Shown: positions 1-9,091 of the stretch, one piece after another
Layout: each line of letters opens with the position of its first letter
Numbering within the stretch: position 1 is the first letter of the stretch
Assembly: GCF_009915155.1 (NCBI RefSeq)
Contig: NZ_JAABLM010000014.1
Location: forward strand, 17,638-81,637
DNA: 64,000 nucleotides
Source of the DNA: Flavobacterium ichthyis
GTDB lineage: Bacteria > Bacteroidota > Bacteroidia > Flavobacteriales > Flavobacteriaceae
Direction of reading: 5' to 3'
Program-made: the position numbers and the translations under genes
Notes under the pieces: generated by a model
Databases searched by the model: none
The model's input: the letters and a program-made list of their open reading frames with translations, nothing else
Told to the model about the DNA's origin: nothing

Positions 1-980
1 TCTTGTGAAACTGAAAATATAACGCCCATTTTTCCGTTGAAGAAATTTTTTTCGCCTGAAATATCGTTTTTGATAAACATGACTTGTGCGCCTTTTTTCA
101 ACAAAAGACTTTCTTCCACCGGAAAAATTTTCTCTGGAAAATCGCCAACGATTTGCGGTGTAAATTTAAACTGTGGACTTGCAATTTCGGCAAGTGCTTG
201 GTAATTAATTGTGTCGGCTTTGTGATTATGGGTGGTAAGCGTGATGAAACCCGGATTTTGTTTTAAATTAAAATTTGGATTCACCAATTGATTTAAAACG
301 TTGACATCTTTGGTTTCCACCAAATTATTCCGCAGATTGTTGAGAATGCCGATGAAAATATCGTCGGTTTGGCGGTAAATTTTCGATAGTTCTACGTACA
401 ACGGCGGATTTTGCTGCAAAATTCGGGCGTGAAAGAAAAATTTTCCCGTGTAATAATTTCGCAAAATATTCCATTCTTCGTGTTTGATGACGGGCGGCAA
501 TTGCAATAAATCGCCAATAAAAAGCATTTGAACGCCACCAAATGCTTGTTGGTTTTTTCTTACTTTTTTCAGCATAAAATCCATAGCGTCAAGCAAATCG
601 GGACGTAACATGCTGACTTCGTCAATGATTAATAATTCTAAATTTCTGAATACCGCTTTTCGCATAGCACTCATTTTAAAGTGGCGACTTAGGCTGTTTT
701 TGGTTTCGAATTTTAAATTATTTTGGGCAAAAAAATCTGCATTGTTTTCCGGAATAAAAGCACTTAGCGGCAACTGAAACATCGAGTGAATGGTCACGCC
801 TCCAGCATTTAAAGCCGCAATTCCAGTTGGAGCAACGACAGCAGTATTTTTGTGGGTAACTTTAATAATTTCGTGCAACAAAGTGGTTTTTCCGGTTCCG
901 GCTTTTCCGGTTAGAAAAATGTTTTTGTTGGTTTGGTTGATAAATTTCAGGGTGAAATTTCCGGCTTCTGAAAACTGCAT
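1..980 (-). CDS. Pif1/RecD-like SF1B DNA helicase, partial (C-terminus beyond left edge)
   Basis: The reading frame is open on the minus strand from ATG at 980-978 to the window edge, so about 326 N-terminal residues are present and the C-terminus is missing. It starts MQFSEAGNFTLKFI and has a Walker A GKAGTGKT at residues 25-32. An APTGIAALNAGG segment follows, and a Walker B LLIIDEVSM sits near residue 117. The phrases QLPPVIK and LSKIYRQ are typical of the Pif1/RecD-like family of ATP-dependent 5'-3' helicases. The Flavobacteria family commonly carries further C-terminal domains that cannot be seen here. It runs away from ompH and is probably a separate transcript. The family assignment is strong; the exact start is less certain. 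Confidence 0.85.
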   Translation of the reverse strand, partial: MQFSEAGNFTLKFINQTNKNIFLTGKAGTGKTTLLHEIIKVTHKNTAVVAPTGIAALNAGGVTIHSMFQLPLSAFIPENNADFFAQNNLKFETKNSLSRHFKMSAMRKAVFRNLELLIIDEVSMLRPDLLDAMDFMLKKVRKNQQAFGGVQMLFIGDLLQLPPVIKHEEWNILRNYYTGKFFFHARILQQNPPLYVELSKIYRQTDDIFIGILNNLRNNLVETKDVNVLNQLVNPNFNLKQNPGFITLTTHNHKADTINYQALAEIASPQFKFTPQIVGDFPEKIFPVEESLLLKKGAQVMFIKNDISGEKNFFNGKMGVIFSVSQ

Positions 981-1030
981 CTGCGTATATTTTGCGTAAG
1001 CGGAAAAATACAATTTTTGTGATGAGCTTG

Positions 1031-1060
1031 CAAAAAAAAACCTCTGGAATTACAGAGGTT
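1031..1060 (-). terminator. Intrinsic terminator of the OmpH-like gene
   Basis: An 8-bp perfect stem AACCTCTG/CAGAGGTT (1039-1046 with 1053-1060) with a 6-nt loop lies just past the stop codon at 1067. On the minus strand it is followed by a run of nine U (complement of 1032-1040). Confidence 0.85.
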
Positions 1061-1066
1061 CATGTT

Positions 1067-1651
1067 TTATTTTTTTTCGGCTTCGGTAGTAGCCGGTGCT
1101 TTTTCTTCTTCTTTTGCTGGCGCTTTGTATTTATCGTTCAGCTCTTTTAAGATTTTATCGGTGATGTCTAAACCGTCTTTTCCATATAAAATGGTTGATG
1201 CTTCTCCGGTTCCATAAATGTAAGTGTAACCGTTTTTCTTACCATAATCTTGGATGAATTTTTTCATACGGCTTTTCATTGAATCCATTTCAACACCGCT
1301 TTCATCTTGCAGTTGACGCATCATGGATTGTTGTGCATAAGTCAATTCTTGCTCACGTTTTTGTAGTTCTGCGCCTTTTCTTTGAGCCCATTCTGGTCCG
1401 TTAGCTTGTGCATTTCTTTGAAAATTTTGTGCTTCTTCTTGGAAACGTTTTACTTGCTGGTCTAATTCTCTTCCCATTGTTTCGCCTTTTTGCTTGTATT
1501 TGGCCTGAAGATCTTTAGATTCCGTATATTTTTCCATTAATTCTACCGTATTTACGTAAGCGGTTTTTTCGGTAGCGGTTTTGACTTGCTCTTCTTTGTT
1601 GCACGAAAACAAACTGAAGGCTATTGCAAATGCAACAATTGTTTTTTTCAT
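1067..1651 (-). CDS. OmpH/Skp-family periplasmic chaperone-like lipoprotein
   Basis: This 194-residue protein has a signal peptide with a lipobox ending at Cys17 (LFSC), so it is probably a lipoprotein. A long charged, Gln-rich helical stretch (about 35-125) is typical of the OmpH/Skp fold, whose prongs hold unfolded outer-membrane proteins in the periplasm. A small conserved-looking domain (about 125-175) follows, then a Lys/Glu/Ala-rich tail. Bacteroidota usually carry several OmpH paralogues next to bamA; this one stands alone, so its client range is unknown. A strong terminator follows it. The family call is good; the lipid anchor is inferred from the lipobox. Confidence 0.85.
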   Translation of the reverse strand: MKKTIVAFAIAFSLFSCNKEEQVKTATEKTAYVNTVELMEKYTESKDLQAKYKQKGETMGRELDQQVKRFQEEAQNFQRNAQANGPEWAQRKGAELQKREQELTYAQQSMMRQLQDESGVEMDSMKSRMKKFIQDYGKKNGYTYIYGTGEASTILYGKDGLDITDKILKELNDKYKAPAKEEEKAPATTEAEKK

Positions 1652-1872
1652 TGTTTAAATTTTTTGTGGGTTCAAAAGTAAAAAAAAATAATCAGAAACT
1701 TGATTTGTACAAAATTATCGTTGAATCCTTAATTATTAAATTTATTTATACGTTTAATTTTTGTGATAAATTATATTGATTGAAATTAACTTTATAACAT
1801 TAGCGCTATTGGATTTATTTCGAAAAGAAATGGTTTTACCTGATTGAGCTCGTTTAAATTGAAAATTGGGCT

Positions 1873-2715
1873 TTATTTTACGTTTTTGTTGTTTTTGATG
1901 ACATAAATTAGCGAGGAGTATTCAAAAGTGCGACTCGCCATTCGGTTTGATTTTAATCCGATGTGAAATGCTTTAAGAAAATTCATTTTCCCGGTTTTGT
2001 ATTTTTCGGAAAGTAAACTCACATAAAATGCATCAAATTTCATAGGTAAAATATCCGTGACTTTCATTTCATGCTGAGCAAATATTTGTTTGATTGCCGT
2101 TTTTGAAAAATGCCAAAGGTGTCTTGGCACATCATAGGCTGCCCAAAATTCTTTGTAATACTGTGCATCATAAGAATTAAAATTGGGAACTGCTACAATT
2201 AGCACACCTTCTGGTTTTAATAATCTTTTGAGTTCTTCAATTTGCAAATTGTAATCTGGAACATGTTCTAAAACATGCCACATGGTAATCACATCAAAAG
2301 AATTTTCTTCTAAGTTCTTAGTTTCGGAGAAAATTTCTAAACCTTTTTGAATGGCGATATTGCGGGCTTTTTCATTAGGTTCTACCCCGATGGTTTGCCA
2401 GTCGTTATTTTTTGCAGCTAATAAAAAATCACCCGTTCCGGCACCCAAATCGAGCAAAATTCCTTTGTCACTTTCAGCATTTATAAGGGAAATTTTTTCG
2501 TTTAAAGCGATATTTTTTACAAAATGATACATTTTTTCAAATAAGGAACGCTTATTATCCGTATGAGAAATATAATCGTCACTTTCGTAATATTTAGGTA
2601 AATCTGAAGCGTTTGGAACTGGAATCGTCTGCAATACATCTAACTCTGGATGAAGTACCAAATGAAATGTTTCTTTGGAAACGGAATGGTCGATAACTTT
2701 TAAAAAATCTTTCAT
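1873..2715 (-). CDS. Class I SAM-dependent methyltransferase
   Basis: This 280-residue protein has the Rossmann methyltransferase signature. Motif I is LLDLGAGTGDFL with GAGTG at 91-95, an acidic ribose-binding residue lies in VEP (about 111-113), and the post-motif segment WHVLEHVPD starts near 146. It looks like the Methyltransf_23 type, which is UbiE-related and often acts on small molecules or lipids; the substrate cannot be read from sequence. It directly abuts the lipoprotein gene upstream (no gap) and lies in the mnmG transcription unit, so it is probably co-transcribed. Its N-terminus carries no extra recognisable domain. Confidence 0.85.
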   Translation of the reverse strand: MKDFLKVIDHSVSKETFHLVLHPELDVLQTIPVPNASDLPKYYESDDYISHTDNKRSLFEKMYHFVKNIALNEKISLINAESDKGILLDLGAGTGDFLLAAKNNDWQTIGVEPNEKARNIAIQKGLEIFSETKNLEENSFDVITMWHVLEHVPDYNLQIEELKRLLKPEGVLIVAVPNFNSYDAQYYKEFWAAYDVPRHLWHFSKTAIKQIFAQHEMKVTDILPMKFDAFYVSLLSEKYKTGKMNFLKAFHIGLKSNRMASRTFEYSSLIYVIKNNKNVK

Positions 2716-3234
2716 TTAAAAATTTAAGTATTCGTCTTTTAAATTCTTTAGATATTGGGTGGAAATTTGATAGTATAATGAATTAGGATTTAAGGCATCT
2801 TCGTTTTGATCGCTAACCAATGAAACTGCTAAAAATACTGACTGATTTCCTACAACATTTGCGATTGTTTCTTTATTTATGGCAGCAAAATTATTATAAC
2901 CAAAGTATTTTTCAAATTCATTATGTTCGTAAATAATGAGTTTAAAGCGGGTTTCGTTAATAGTTATCCAAATTTCATTTGCAAGAAAGTTATTCAAATT
3001 ATATTTTACCGCTACAAATTGCTGAAAGGGTACATTTCGCAAGTTATTTTCGAATATAAATGCATTAAGTGGTTTAGTTCCCAAAATTTCTTTACCATTT
3101 TCAGCGATATAATAATCATCAATCTGATATCCGATTTTGCCAATACTACAAGAAGTACATAAAAAAAATATCGTAAAAATCATTGGCAATACCGATGAAT
3201 AAAGGGATTTATATTTTCGTTCCACGTGAAACAT
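2716..3234 (-). CDS. Putative lipoprotein of unknown function
   Basis: I do not recognise this 172-residue protein. It has a hydrophobic segment (about 15-28) ending in LCTSC, so Cys29 is a plausible lipidation site. Its start codon overlaps the mnmG stop as TAATG. The first six residues, MFHVER, are encoded by the parS-like site at 3218-3233, which suggests the N-terminal extension is a by-product of that DNA site rather than functional protein. Met18 is an alternative start. The mature part is a mixed Asn/Tyr-rich sequence without obvious motifs. It is coupled to mnmG upstream and a methyltransferase downstream. Confidence 0.7.
   Translation of the reverse strand: MFHVERKYKSLYSSVLPMIFTIFFLCTSCSIGKIGYQIDDYYIAENGKEILGTKPLNAFIFENNLRNVPFQQFVAVKYNLNNFLANEIWITINETRFKLIIYEHNEFEKYFGYNNFAAINKETIANVVGNQSVFLAVSLVSDQNEDALNPNSLYYQISTQYLKNLKDEYLNF
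3218..3233. other. parS: parS site (ParB/Spo0J binding), one mismatch
   Basis: CGTTCCACGTGAAACA differs from the known consensus TGTTNCACGTGNAACA only at position 1. It lies at the start codon of the lipoprotein gene. Two perfect copies lie within 2.1 kb, which makes chance occurrence very unlikely. Confidence 0.85.
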
Positions 3235-5105
3235 TATCTTCCCATATGAATTAATAGTACAGAAATATCGCTTGGTGAAACACCGCTAATTCTGGAAGCT
3301 TGTGATAAAGTAACGGGTCGGATTTTTTTAAATTTTTCTCTGGCTTCAAATGAAAGCGACTTTATTTTATCATAATCGAAATTTTCTGGGATTCGAACCT
3401 CTTCCAGACGGGTTAATTTATTGGCATTATTTTTTTCTTTTTCAATATATCCCGAGTATTTTACTTGAATTTCAGCTTGTTCTAAAATTTCTTCGTCTAA
3501 ATCTCTTTCTGAGACATAGTTTGCCACTTTTTCGAACTTTAGAATATCCACTAAATTGATTTGTGGACGAGAAAATATTTTAAACATCTTGTCAGGTTGA
3601 GAAATCTTTGCAGATCCATTTGCTTCGAGAATAGGATTCGTTTCATCAACAGTTACAGATGTTTCTTTGAAGAAATCAACCAAATCGCTCGATTGCTTTT
3701 GTTTTATTTCCATTTGACGCAAACGATCGTCGCTAGCCAAGCCAATTTCATGGGCTTTTGGCGTTAATCGGAAATCGGCGTTATCTTGTCGTAAAAGGGT
3801 TCTATATTCCGCTCGTGACGTAAACATTCTGTAAGGTTCTTCGGTTCCTTTTGTGATTAGATCGTCGATTAAAACGCCAATATAAGCTTCGTCACGTTTT
3901 AAAATTAATGGTTCTTTTTCATGTACTTTTAAGTGTGCATTGATTCCCGCCATTAAACCTTGAGAAGCGGCTTCTTCATAACCTGTTGTACCATTGATTT
4001 GCCCAGCGAAATACAGGTTTTCTACCAATTTAGTTTCTAAGGTATGTTTCAATTGTGTTGGTGGAAAATAATCATATTCGATGGCGTAACCTGGACGGAA
4101 AAATTTCACGTTTTCGAACCCTTCAACGGAACGTAACGCTTTAAACTGAACTTCCTCTGGCAAGGAAGTAGAAAATCCGTTGACATAAACCTCAACCGTG
4201 TTCCAACCTTCCGGTTCAACAAATAATTGATGACGTTCTTTATCAGCAAAGCGATTGATTTTATCTTCAATAGACGGACAATATCTTGGTCCTAAACTTT
4301 GAATTCTGCCATTAAACATTGGTGAACGATCAAAACCTTCGCGTAAAACCTCGTGGACTAATGGTGATGTATAAGTCATGTGACATGCTTTTTGAACAGC
4401 CAAAGGTTTTGTAATGTTAGAATAAGAAAATTTTCCCGGTTTTTCGTCGCCTGGTTGTTCTGTCATTTTTGCGTAATTTAACGAACGGCCGTCAACACGC
4501 GGCGGTGTTCCGGTTTTCATTCTTCCGGCAGTAAATCCAGCGCGAACTAAATCTTCTGTGATGCCGTAAGCGGCTCCTTCTCCTGCTCTACCTCCACCAA
4601 ATTGTTTTTCGCCAATATGGATTAATCCATTCAAAAAAGTTCCATTAGTTAATACCACCGATTTGGCTTTAATTTCCACTCCTAACGAAGTGACGATTCC
4701 GGTAACTTTATGGTTTTCGATCAATAGACCGCAAACCATTTCTTGGTAAAAATCGAGGTTTGGGGTTTGCTCCAACATCAAACGCCACTCTTCGGCGAAA
4801 CGCATTCTGTCGCTTTGGACTCTTGGCGACCACATAGCAGGACCTTTAGATTTGTTGAGCATTTTGAACTGTATAGCAGTTTTATCTGACACAATTCCAG
4901 AGTAACCTCCTAGCGCATCAATTTCGCGTACGATTTGCCCTTTGGCGATTCCTCCCATTGCAGGATTACATGACATTTGCGCAATGTTTTGCAAACTCAT
5001 GGTAACCAACAAAGTTTTGGAACCGAGATTTGCGGCAGCAGCCGCGGCTTCTGAACCTGCGTGTCCGGCACCAACTACTATTACATCATATTTATCTTGA
5101 AACAT
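3234..5105 (-). CDS. mnmG: MnmG (GidA), tRNA U34 carboxymethylaminomethyl synthase subunit
   Basis: This 623-residue protein has the expected length for MnmG. The FAD-binding GAGHAG motif is at residues 12-17. The family signature around MSCNPAMGGIAKG lies near 44-56, and a second conserved region includes GTPPRVDGRS. The C-terminal helical domain ends ISGVSPSDISVLLIHMGR, as in bacterial MnmG. With MnmE it installs the cmnm5 group on wobble uridine 34 of several tRNAs in the cytoplasm, using FAD and methylene-tetrahydrofolate. The start at 5105 fits the family. A perfect parS lies 22 bp upstream, so ParB loading could influence its promoter region (inference). Confidence 0.97.
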   Translation of the reverse strand: MFQDKYDVIVVGAGHAGSEAAAAAANLGSKTLLVTMSLQNIAQMSCNPAMGGIAKGQIVREIDALGGYSGIVSDKTAIQFKMLNKSKGPAMWSPRVQSDRMRFAEEWRLMLEQTPNLDFYQEMVCGLLIENHKVTGIVTSLGVEIKAKSVVLTNGTFLNGLIHIGEKQFGGGRAGEGAAYGITEDLVRAGFTAGRMKTGTPPRVDGRSLNYAKMTEQPGDEKPGKFSYSNITKPLAVQKACHMTYTSPLVHEVLREGFDRSPMFNGRIQSLGPRYCPSIEDKINRFADKERHQLFVEPEGWNTVEVYVNGFSTSLPEEVQFKALRSVEGFENVKFFRPGYAIEYDYFPPTQLKHTLETKLVENLYFAGQINGTTGYEEAASQGLMAGINAHLKVHEKEPLILKRDEAYIGVLIDDLITKGTEEPYRMFTSRAEYRTLLRQDNADFRLTPKAHEIGLASDDRLRQMEIKQKQSSDLVDFFKETSVTVDETNPILEANGSAKISQPDKMFKIFSRPQINLVDILKFEKVANYVSERDLDEEILEQAEIQVKYSGYIEKEKNNANKLTRLEEVRIPENFDYDKIKSLSFEAREKFKKIRPVTLSQASRISGVSPSDISVLLIHMGR

Positions 5106-5126
5106 TTTTCTCTTGTTAATTATATT

Positions 5127-5142
5127 TGTTCCACGTGGAACA
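5127..5142. other. parS: parS site, perfect 16-bp palindrome
   Basis: TGTTCCACGTGGAACA is a perfect match to the bacterial parS consensus. It lies in the mnmG upstream gap, 22 bp before the start codon. Confidence 0.93.
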
Positions 5143-5194
5143 GTGTGTGTTTTTTATCCTAAAGATTACTGAAATGCAACCCTGTTTTTCTCAT

Positions 5195-5280
5195 AGCCCC
5201 GATTGGAGAAAATATCCTTTTTTAAAGTGAAGCGATAGCGAAGGCTAAAAAAGATATTTCGGAAAGCGGGAATTACGATG
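5195..5280 (+). repeat. Dispersed imperfect intergenic element, copy 1
   Basis: This non-coding stretch in the ybeY-mnmG gap contains blocks such as ATCCTTTT, TGAAGCGATAGCG, AAAAAAGATA and GGAAAGCGGG. The same blocks, in the same order, are found on the minus strand at 63571-63645 with substitutions and small indels. I recall similar sequences scattered through Flavobacterium genomes. Mechanism unknown. Confidence 0.6.
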
Positions 5281-5316
5281 GCAAACAAAAACCAAGCCAT
5301 TCGCTCTAAAAAATAA

Positions 5317-5736
5317 TTATTGTTCCACGTGGAACATTTTTATTTTTTCGTCTTCTTTTTGGCGCATCAAAATCTCTTGTTCGGGCGACTTGTCTTTGTA
5401 ACCGCAATAGTGTAAAACACCGTGAATGATGACGCGACGGAGTTCTTCATCGAACGATACCTCGAAATCTTGGGCATTGTCAGCAACGCGTTCTACCGAA
5501 ATGTAAATATCACCGTGGATCTCGTTTCCTACGGAATAGTCGAAACTGATGATGTCGGTTAGCGTATCGTGATTGAGATACTCCAGATTGATTTGGTGTA
5601 GATAATCGTCATTGCAAAAAATATAATTTATCTCGCCTTCGGTTTTATTTTCTGAGGCAATGACACGCGAAATCCAGTTGGTAAAATCGGCTTTATTTGC
5701 GATTTCAAAATCGGTTTCGTAGTTAAAGCTAATCAT
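5317..5736 (-). CDS. ybeY: YbeY endoribonuclease (16S rRNA maturation)
   Basis: This 139-residue protein belongs to the YbeY metal-dependent endoribonuclease family, which acts in 16S rRNA 3' maturation and ribosome quality control. The active-site motif is HGVLHYCGYKD: His105 and His109 are the first two zinc ligands. The usual third His is replaced by Asp115, a variation I believe is common in Bacteroidota. The C-terminal MFHVEQ is encoded by a parS site and has no likely catalytic role. The gene overlaps the upstream DUF4175 gene by 8 bp, so the two are probably translationally coupled; mnmG follows. Confidence 0.93.
   Translation of the reverse strand: MISFNYETDFEIANKADFTNWISRVIASENKTEGEINYIFCNDDYLHQINLEYLNHDTLTDIISFDYSVGNEIHGDIYISVERVADNAQDFEVSFDEELRRVIIHGVLHYCGYKDKSPEQEILMRQKEDEKIKMFHVEQ
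5321..5336. other. parS: parS site inside the 3' end of ybeY
   Basis: TGTTCCACGTGGAACA is a perfect palindrome that lies within the coding sequence. It encodes the last residues FHVEQ of YbeY just before the stop at 5319-5317. Confidence 0.93.
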
Positions 5737-8700
5737 TGTTTTTAAAATATTCTTGAACCTTTTGGTTGTAATTTGGCCGCAAAGGTAGTGATTGCCTGTT
5801 TAATATTTCAATACTATTTAAATATTGGCGTAAAGCGAGTGGAATTTCACCGGGTTGCGAACCGTAATCTTTTTTATTGGTTTGGGATTGGCGTTTGGTG
5901 TCTTCACCCTGTTGCTGAATGGCTTTTTCGAGCTTGAGCAGTTCGTGTTTGAGGTTAAGCATTTTTTGCAGGGTTTGGTTTGTAAAACCTTTGTTAAGTA
6001 AATCTTTTTCGATTTGTTTCATTTGGTTCAAAGTATTTTGACCACTGTTTCCCATTCCATTTTTCTCCAATTCATTTTGGAGTGCTTCGCGGAGGCGTTG
6101 CTGTTCTTTATATATTTCTAGGATTTTTTCAGCGTTTCCTTCACCATCATTTCCTTGTGTACCGTTTTTGCCGGACTTGCCATCTTTGCCTTTTCCGGGT
6201 TGTTCGCCTTCTTTACCTTCTCCTTCATTTTTTCCATCTTCTCCATCACCTTCTTCCATACCCTCTTTCATTTTTTCACCAAGTCCTTGTTGTTTTTGGA
6301 TAATGTCTGGCAATTGCATGCCTTCACCTTGCCCAGGTTTTGGCTTGCCCATTCCCATTCCTGACATTTGCATTTGCATATTATTTAAAGCGTTGCTTAA
6401 AAAATCAGCTAATTTATTTGCGGAAGAAACCGCGTATTGCTGGTGCGAAACTCCTTTAGAAATTTGGGCTTCTACAAGCGTTTCAAGAGCTTTATCAATG
6501 CTGTAATGTACATTTCCAATTTCCTTTGTTACCTCTTCGGCAATTTTTGGATTACGAAGCGACATGGCAAATAAACTATCGTCCACATGCTTGAATTGTT
6601 GCTTTAAATCTTGTTGAACTTTTAAGTGTTTATTAAACGAAAGCGAACCACGTTTTTGAGTTTTAAATTCTTTCATAACATCTTCTTGAGCAAAAGAGTA
6701 AGCCAGTAAATTATCGAGGATTTGACGCAACATTTTCACGTCTTCTTCCAGTTGTTCCTTTTCGCCTCCCATCATCATGTCTTTCATATTGCCACTCATT
6801 TGTTTCATTTTTTGAGCCGCACTCTTTTGCTTTGGTTTCGCTTTAGGTTTGTTGTCTTTTTTGAGTTCATCAGAAGCGTTTTGCATATCTTGCTCAATAC
6901 TTTGCTCTGTTTTTTCATCTTCAGGAAGTTCCATTGGCTTCTTTAAATCCTGGTTTTCTTTTTGTAAATCTTTTAATTCCTTTTGAATTTGGTCAAACTC
7001 TTTTTGGATTTGGTCTTGTTTTTCGGCAGAATTTTGCTGGTCGTTTTGCGATAACTTCTCCTGTTTCTCAGCAAGCTTTTCTAATTTTTCCGCCAATTGT
7101 TCCGCTTTTTTCTGAACGTAAAAACGCTTGGTCAACTCCACCAGTTGTTCCAGATTTTTGGCTTGGTTTTTTCCGGCTTGTTTAAATTTATCCATTTTAT
7201 CAAACAATTCTTCCTCTTTCAGTTTCTCTGACAACTTTTTGAGTTCGTCTAAAAGTTTTTCGTTTTTCTCAGCCTCCTTTTCAGCGTTTTCTAAACGTTT
7301 TTGAAGTTCTTCTTTTTGTGGGTCTTTTTCGTCAGCTTTAAATTTTTCCAAATTGTTTTCGAGCTTTTTAGAAAATTCTTTCATCATTTGCTCTTGTTGT
7401 TTCTGGCGTTGGATAAAATCATTTATTTTTTGCAAATCTTTGTGTTCGAGCGATTGCGTTTCTTTTCCTAACTTTTGCAACTTCTCTAACTCAGATAATT
7501 GTTTGTCTTGGTCTTTGATGGATTTTTCAAGTGAATTGATATTGTCATTTTGCTGTTCCAAATTCTGTTGTTGTTTTTCTTCTACCGTACTAATTCTATC
7601 AGAAAACACTGATGATTTTGTAGATTTGAATTGGTGCAATACATCATTATCAAAAATTTCAAAATAATAATCATAAGAAACTCCTTCGGTTAATTGTAAA
7701 TTTCCTGGGAAACGAAACACAAATTGATCGAAGTTGGCATTTTTAACTTGAAGATTGGCGCGTTTTGCCTGTTTTTCCTGACCTTTAGGATAATAAACAA
7801 CTTGTAATTTACTTAAACCATAATCGTCCGAAACTTGCCCGACAATTACGTTTTGTTCCAACTTTAAACTATCTGGAGCGTGATTAGCGGAAATTGTTGG
7901 GAATTGATCTTTAACAGTTGTGATTTGATAGTTTAGTTTTTCGTGGTGTTTGATGTTTTTATTTGAGGTAAGAATCTGATAATCTGTATTTTGATTGATT
8001 TTTTTTGAAATTTGAAAAGTCGCCTCTTTTTGACCAAAAGTCGAAAAGTGCGTACCATCAGACCATTCCACTTTATTGGTGGCCAAAGCCGAAACCTGCC
8101 AAATGACATTTGTACCTTCCGGAACGACAGCATTTCCTGAACCTTCAACTGTTTCTGATTTTCTTTGCAAATAGGAAGGAAATTGTAAAATCATTTTGAG
8201 ATTAGAAATTGTAGGAACTGCCACCACATTCAATTGGTAATTTTGCGAAGTAATTTGATTGGCTTCTATGTGGAAATTTTTGCTTTCAGTTATTTGCGAA
8301 AATTTATATTCGAAAATTCCAGGTTCAATCATTTCCATAAAATAACTTTCGCCATCGAGATAAATCATCGCATTTTCTGGAACGACTTTTCCCACGGTTT
8401 TTATTTTCAAAATAAAATCATTGCCTTGTTGAGTTTGCAAAGATTTATTTTCCACCATAAAAACAAATGGAGCCGGAGGCGTGTAACGCTCGTTATAGTT
8501 GACAACACGCGTGAAACTTTGGGTAATCACATCGCTATTTCCGGAAATCAAGAAAAATAAAATCAATAAAACCGGAATGGCAGCCCAAGGCAAATATTTT
8601 ACATTTCCTTTAAAATTAATGGCATTGCCAAATGGAATGGGGTTGAGATTTTTTGCTTTTTGTTCGATTGAAGCCAATAATAATTCTGAATTAGATTTTT

Positions 8701-9055
8701 GTTCCGAATTGGCTAATTGCAGAAAATTCTTCAGCTTGTCATCAACTTCCGGAAAATGGTTTCCGATGATTTGCGAAGCGTCATTATAATCGATTCCTTT
8801 CTGTAATTTGAATAATTTAAAAATTGGAAACAAAATAAATCGGAATAATAACAAGACTTCTACTCCAACGAAAAGCCAGAATAAAATGGTTCTACCAGTG
8901 GGTTTCAGCCACAAAAAATATTCCACAAAAAGCGTAAAGAGTAAGTACAGCAATCCTAAGCCCACAAAAAATATTAATCCTTTGAGGAGTTCATTGGTAT
9001 AAAACTTTTTGATGAAAGCTTCTAATTTGTCGTATATCAGCGATTTATTTTCCAA
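5729..9055 (-). CDS. DUF4175-family large membrane protein
   Basis: This 1108-residue protein has two N-terminal membrane segments (about 21-43 and 53-73) and a third near 155-172. A long extracytoplasmic beta-rich region runs to about 480, followed by a very Glu/Lys/Gln-rich coiled-coil region (about 490-730). Gly/Lys/Asp-rich low-complexity patches lie near 905-960. The architecture and its position beside ybeY and mnmG match the DUF4175 family of Flavobacteriia. The molecular function is unknown; the envelope location and coiled coils suggest a structural or scaffolding role (inference). It overlaps ybeY by 8 bp. Its promoter region faces that of gltX across a repeat-rich gap. Confidence 0.85.
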   Translation of the reverse strand: MENKSLIYDKLEAFIKKFYTNELLKGLIFFVGLGLLYLLFTLFVEYFLWLKPTGRTILFWLFVGVEVLLLFRFILFPIFKLFKLQKGIDYNDASQIIGNHFPEVDDKLKNFLQLANSEQKSNSELLLASIEQKAKNLNPIPFGNAINFKGNVKYLPWAAIPVLLILFFLISGNSDVITQSFTRVVNYNERYTPPAPFVFMVENKSLQTQQGNDFILKIKTVGKVVPENAMIYLDGESYFMEMIEPGIFEYKFSQITESKNFHIEANQITSQNYQLNVVAVPTISNLKMILQFPSYLQRKSETVEGSGNAVVPEGTNVIWQVSALATNKVEWSDGTHFSTFGQKEATFQISKKINQNTDYQILTSNKNIKHHEKLNYQITTVKDQFPTISANHAPDSLKLEQNVIVGQVSDDYGLSKLQVVYYPKGQEKQAKRANLQVKNANFDQFVFRFPGNLQLTEGVSYDYYFEIFDNDVLHQFKSTKSSVFSDRISTVEEKQQQNLEQQNDNINSLEKSIKDQDKQLSELEKLQKLGKETQSLEHKDLQKINDFIQRQKQQEQMMKEFSKKLENNLEKFKADEKDPQKEELQKRLENAEKEAEKNEKLLDELKKLSEKLKEEELFDKMDKFKQAGKNQAKNLEQLVELTKRFYVQKKAEQLAEKLEKLAEKQEKLSQNDQQNSAEKQDQIQKEFDQIQKELKDLQKENQDLKKPMELPEDEKTEQSIEQDMQNASDELKKDNKPKAKPKQKSAAQKMKQMSGNMKDMMMGGEKEQLEEDVKMLRQILDNLLAYSFAQEDVMKEFKTQKRGSLSFNKHLKVQQDLKQQFKHVDDSLFAMSLRNPKIAEEVTKEIGNVHYSIDKALETLVEAQISKGVSHQQYAVSSANKLADFLSNALNNMQMQMSGMGMGKPKPGQGEGMQLPDIIQKQQGLGEKMKEGMEEGDGEDGKNEGEGKEGEQPGKGKDGKSGKNGTQGNDGEGNAEKILEIYKEQQRLREALQNELEKNGMGNSGQNTLNQMKQIEKDLLNKGFTNQTLQKMLNLKHELLKLEKAIQQQGEDTKRQSQTNKKDYGSQPGEIPLALRQYLNSIEILNRQSLPLRPNYNQKVQEYFKNND

Positions 9056-9091
9056 AATTCTATATCGTTAGTTTATAACCGATAAATGTAG

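Noticed and set aside
5121..5128. TATATTTG plus-strand promoter in the mnmG upstream gap
   Set aside because: It points away from any gene and partly overlaps parS; chance occurrence is likely.
6082..6506. Plus-strand open frames across the DUF4175 gene
   Set aside because: They are antisense to a strong minus-strand gene, with Phe/Leu/Pro-rich low-complexity translations and no leader.
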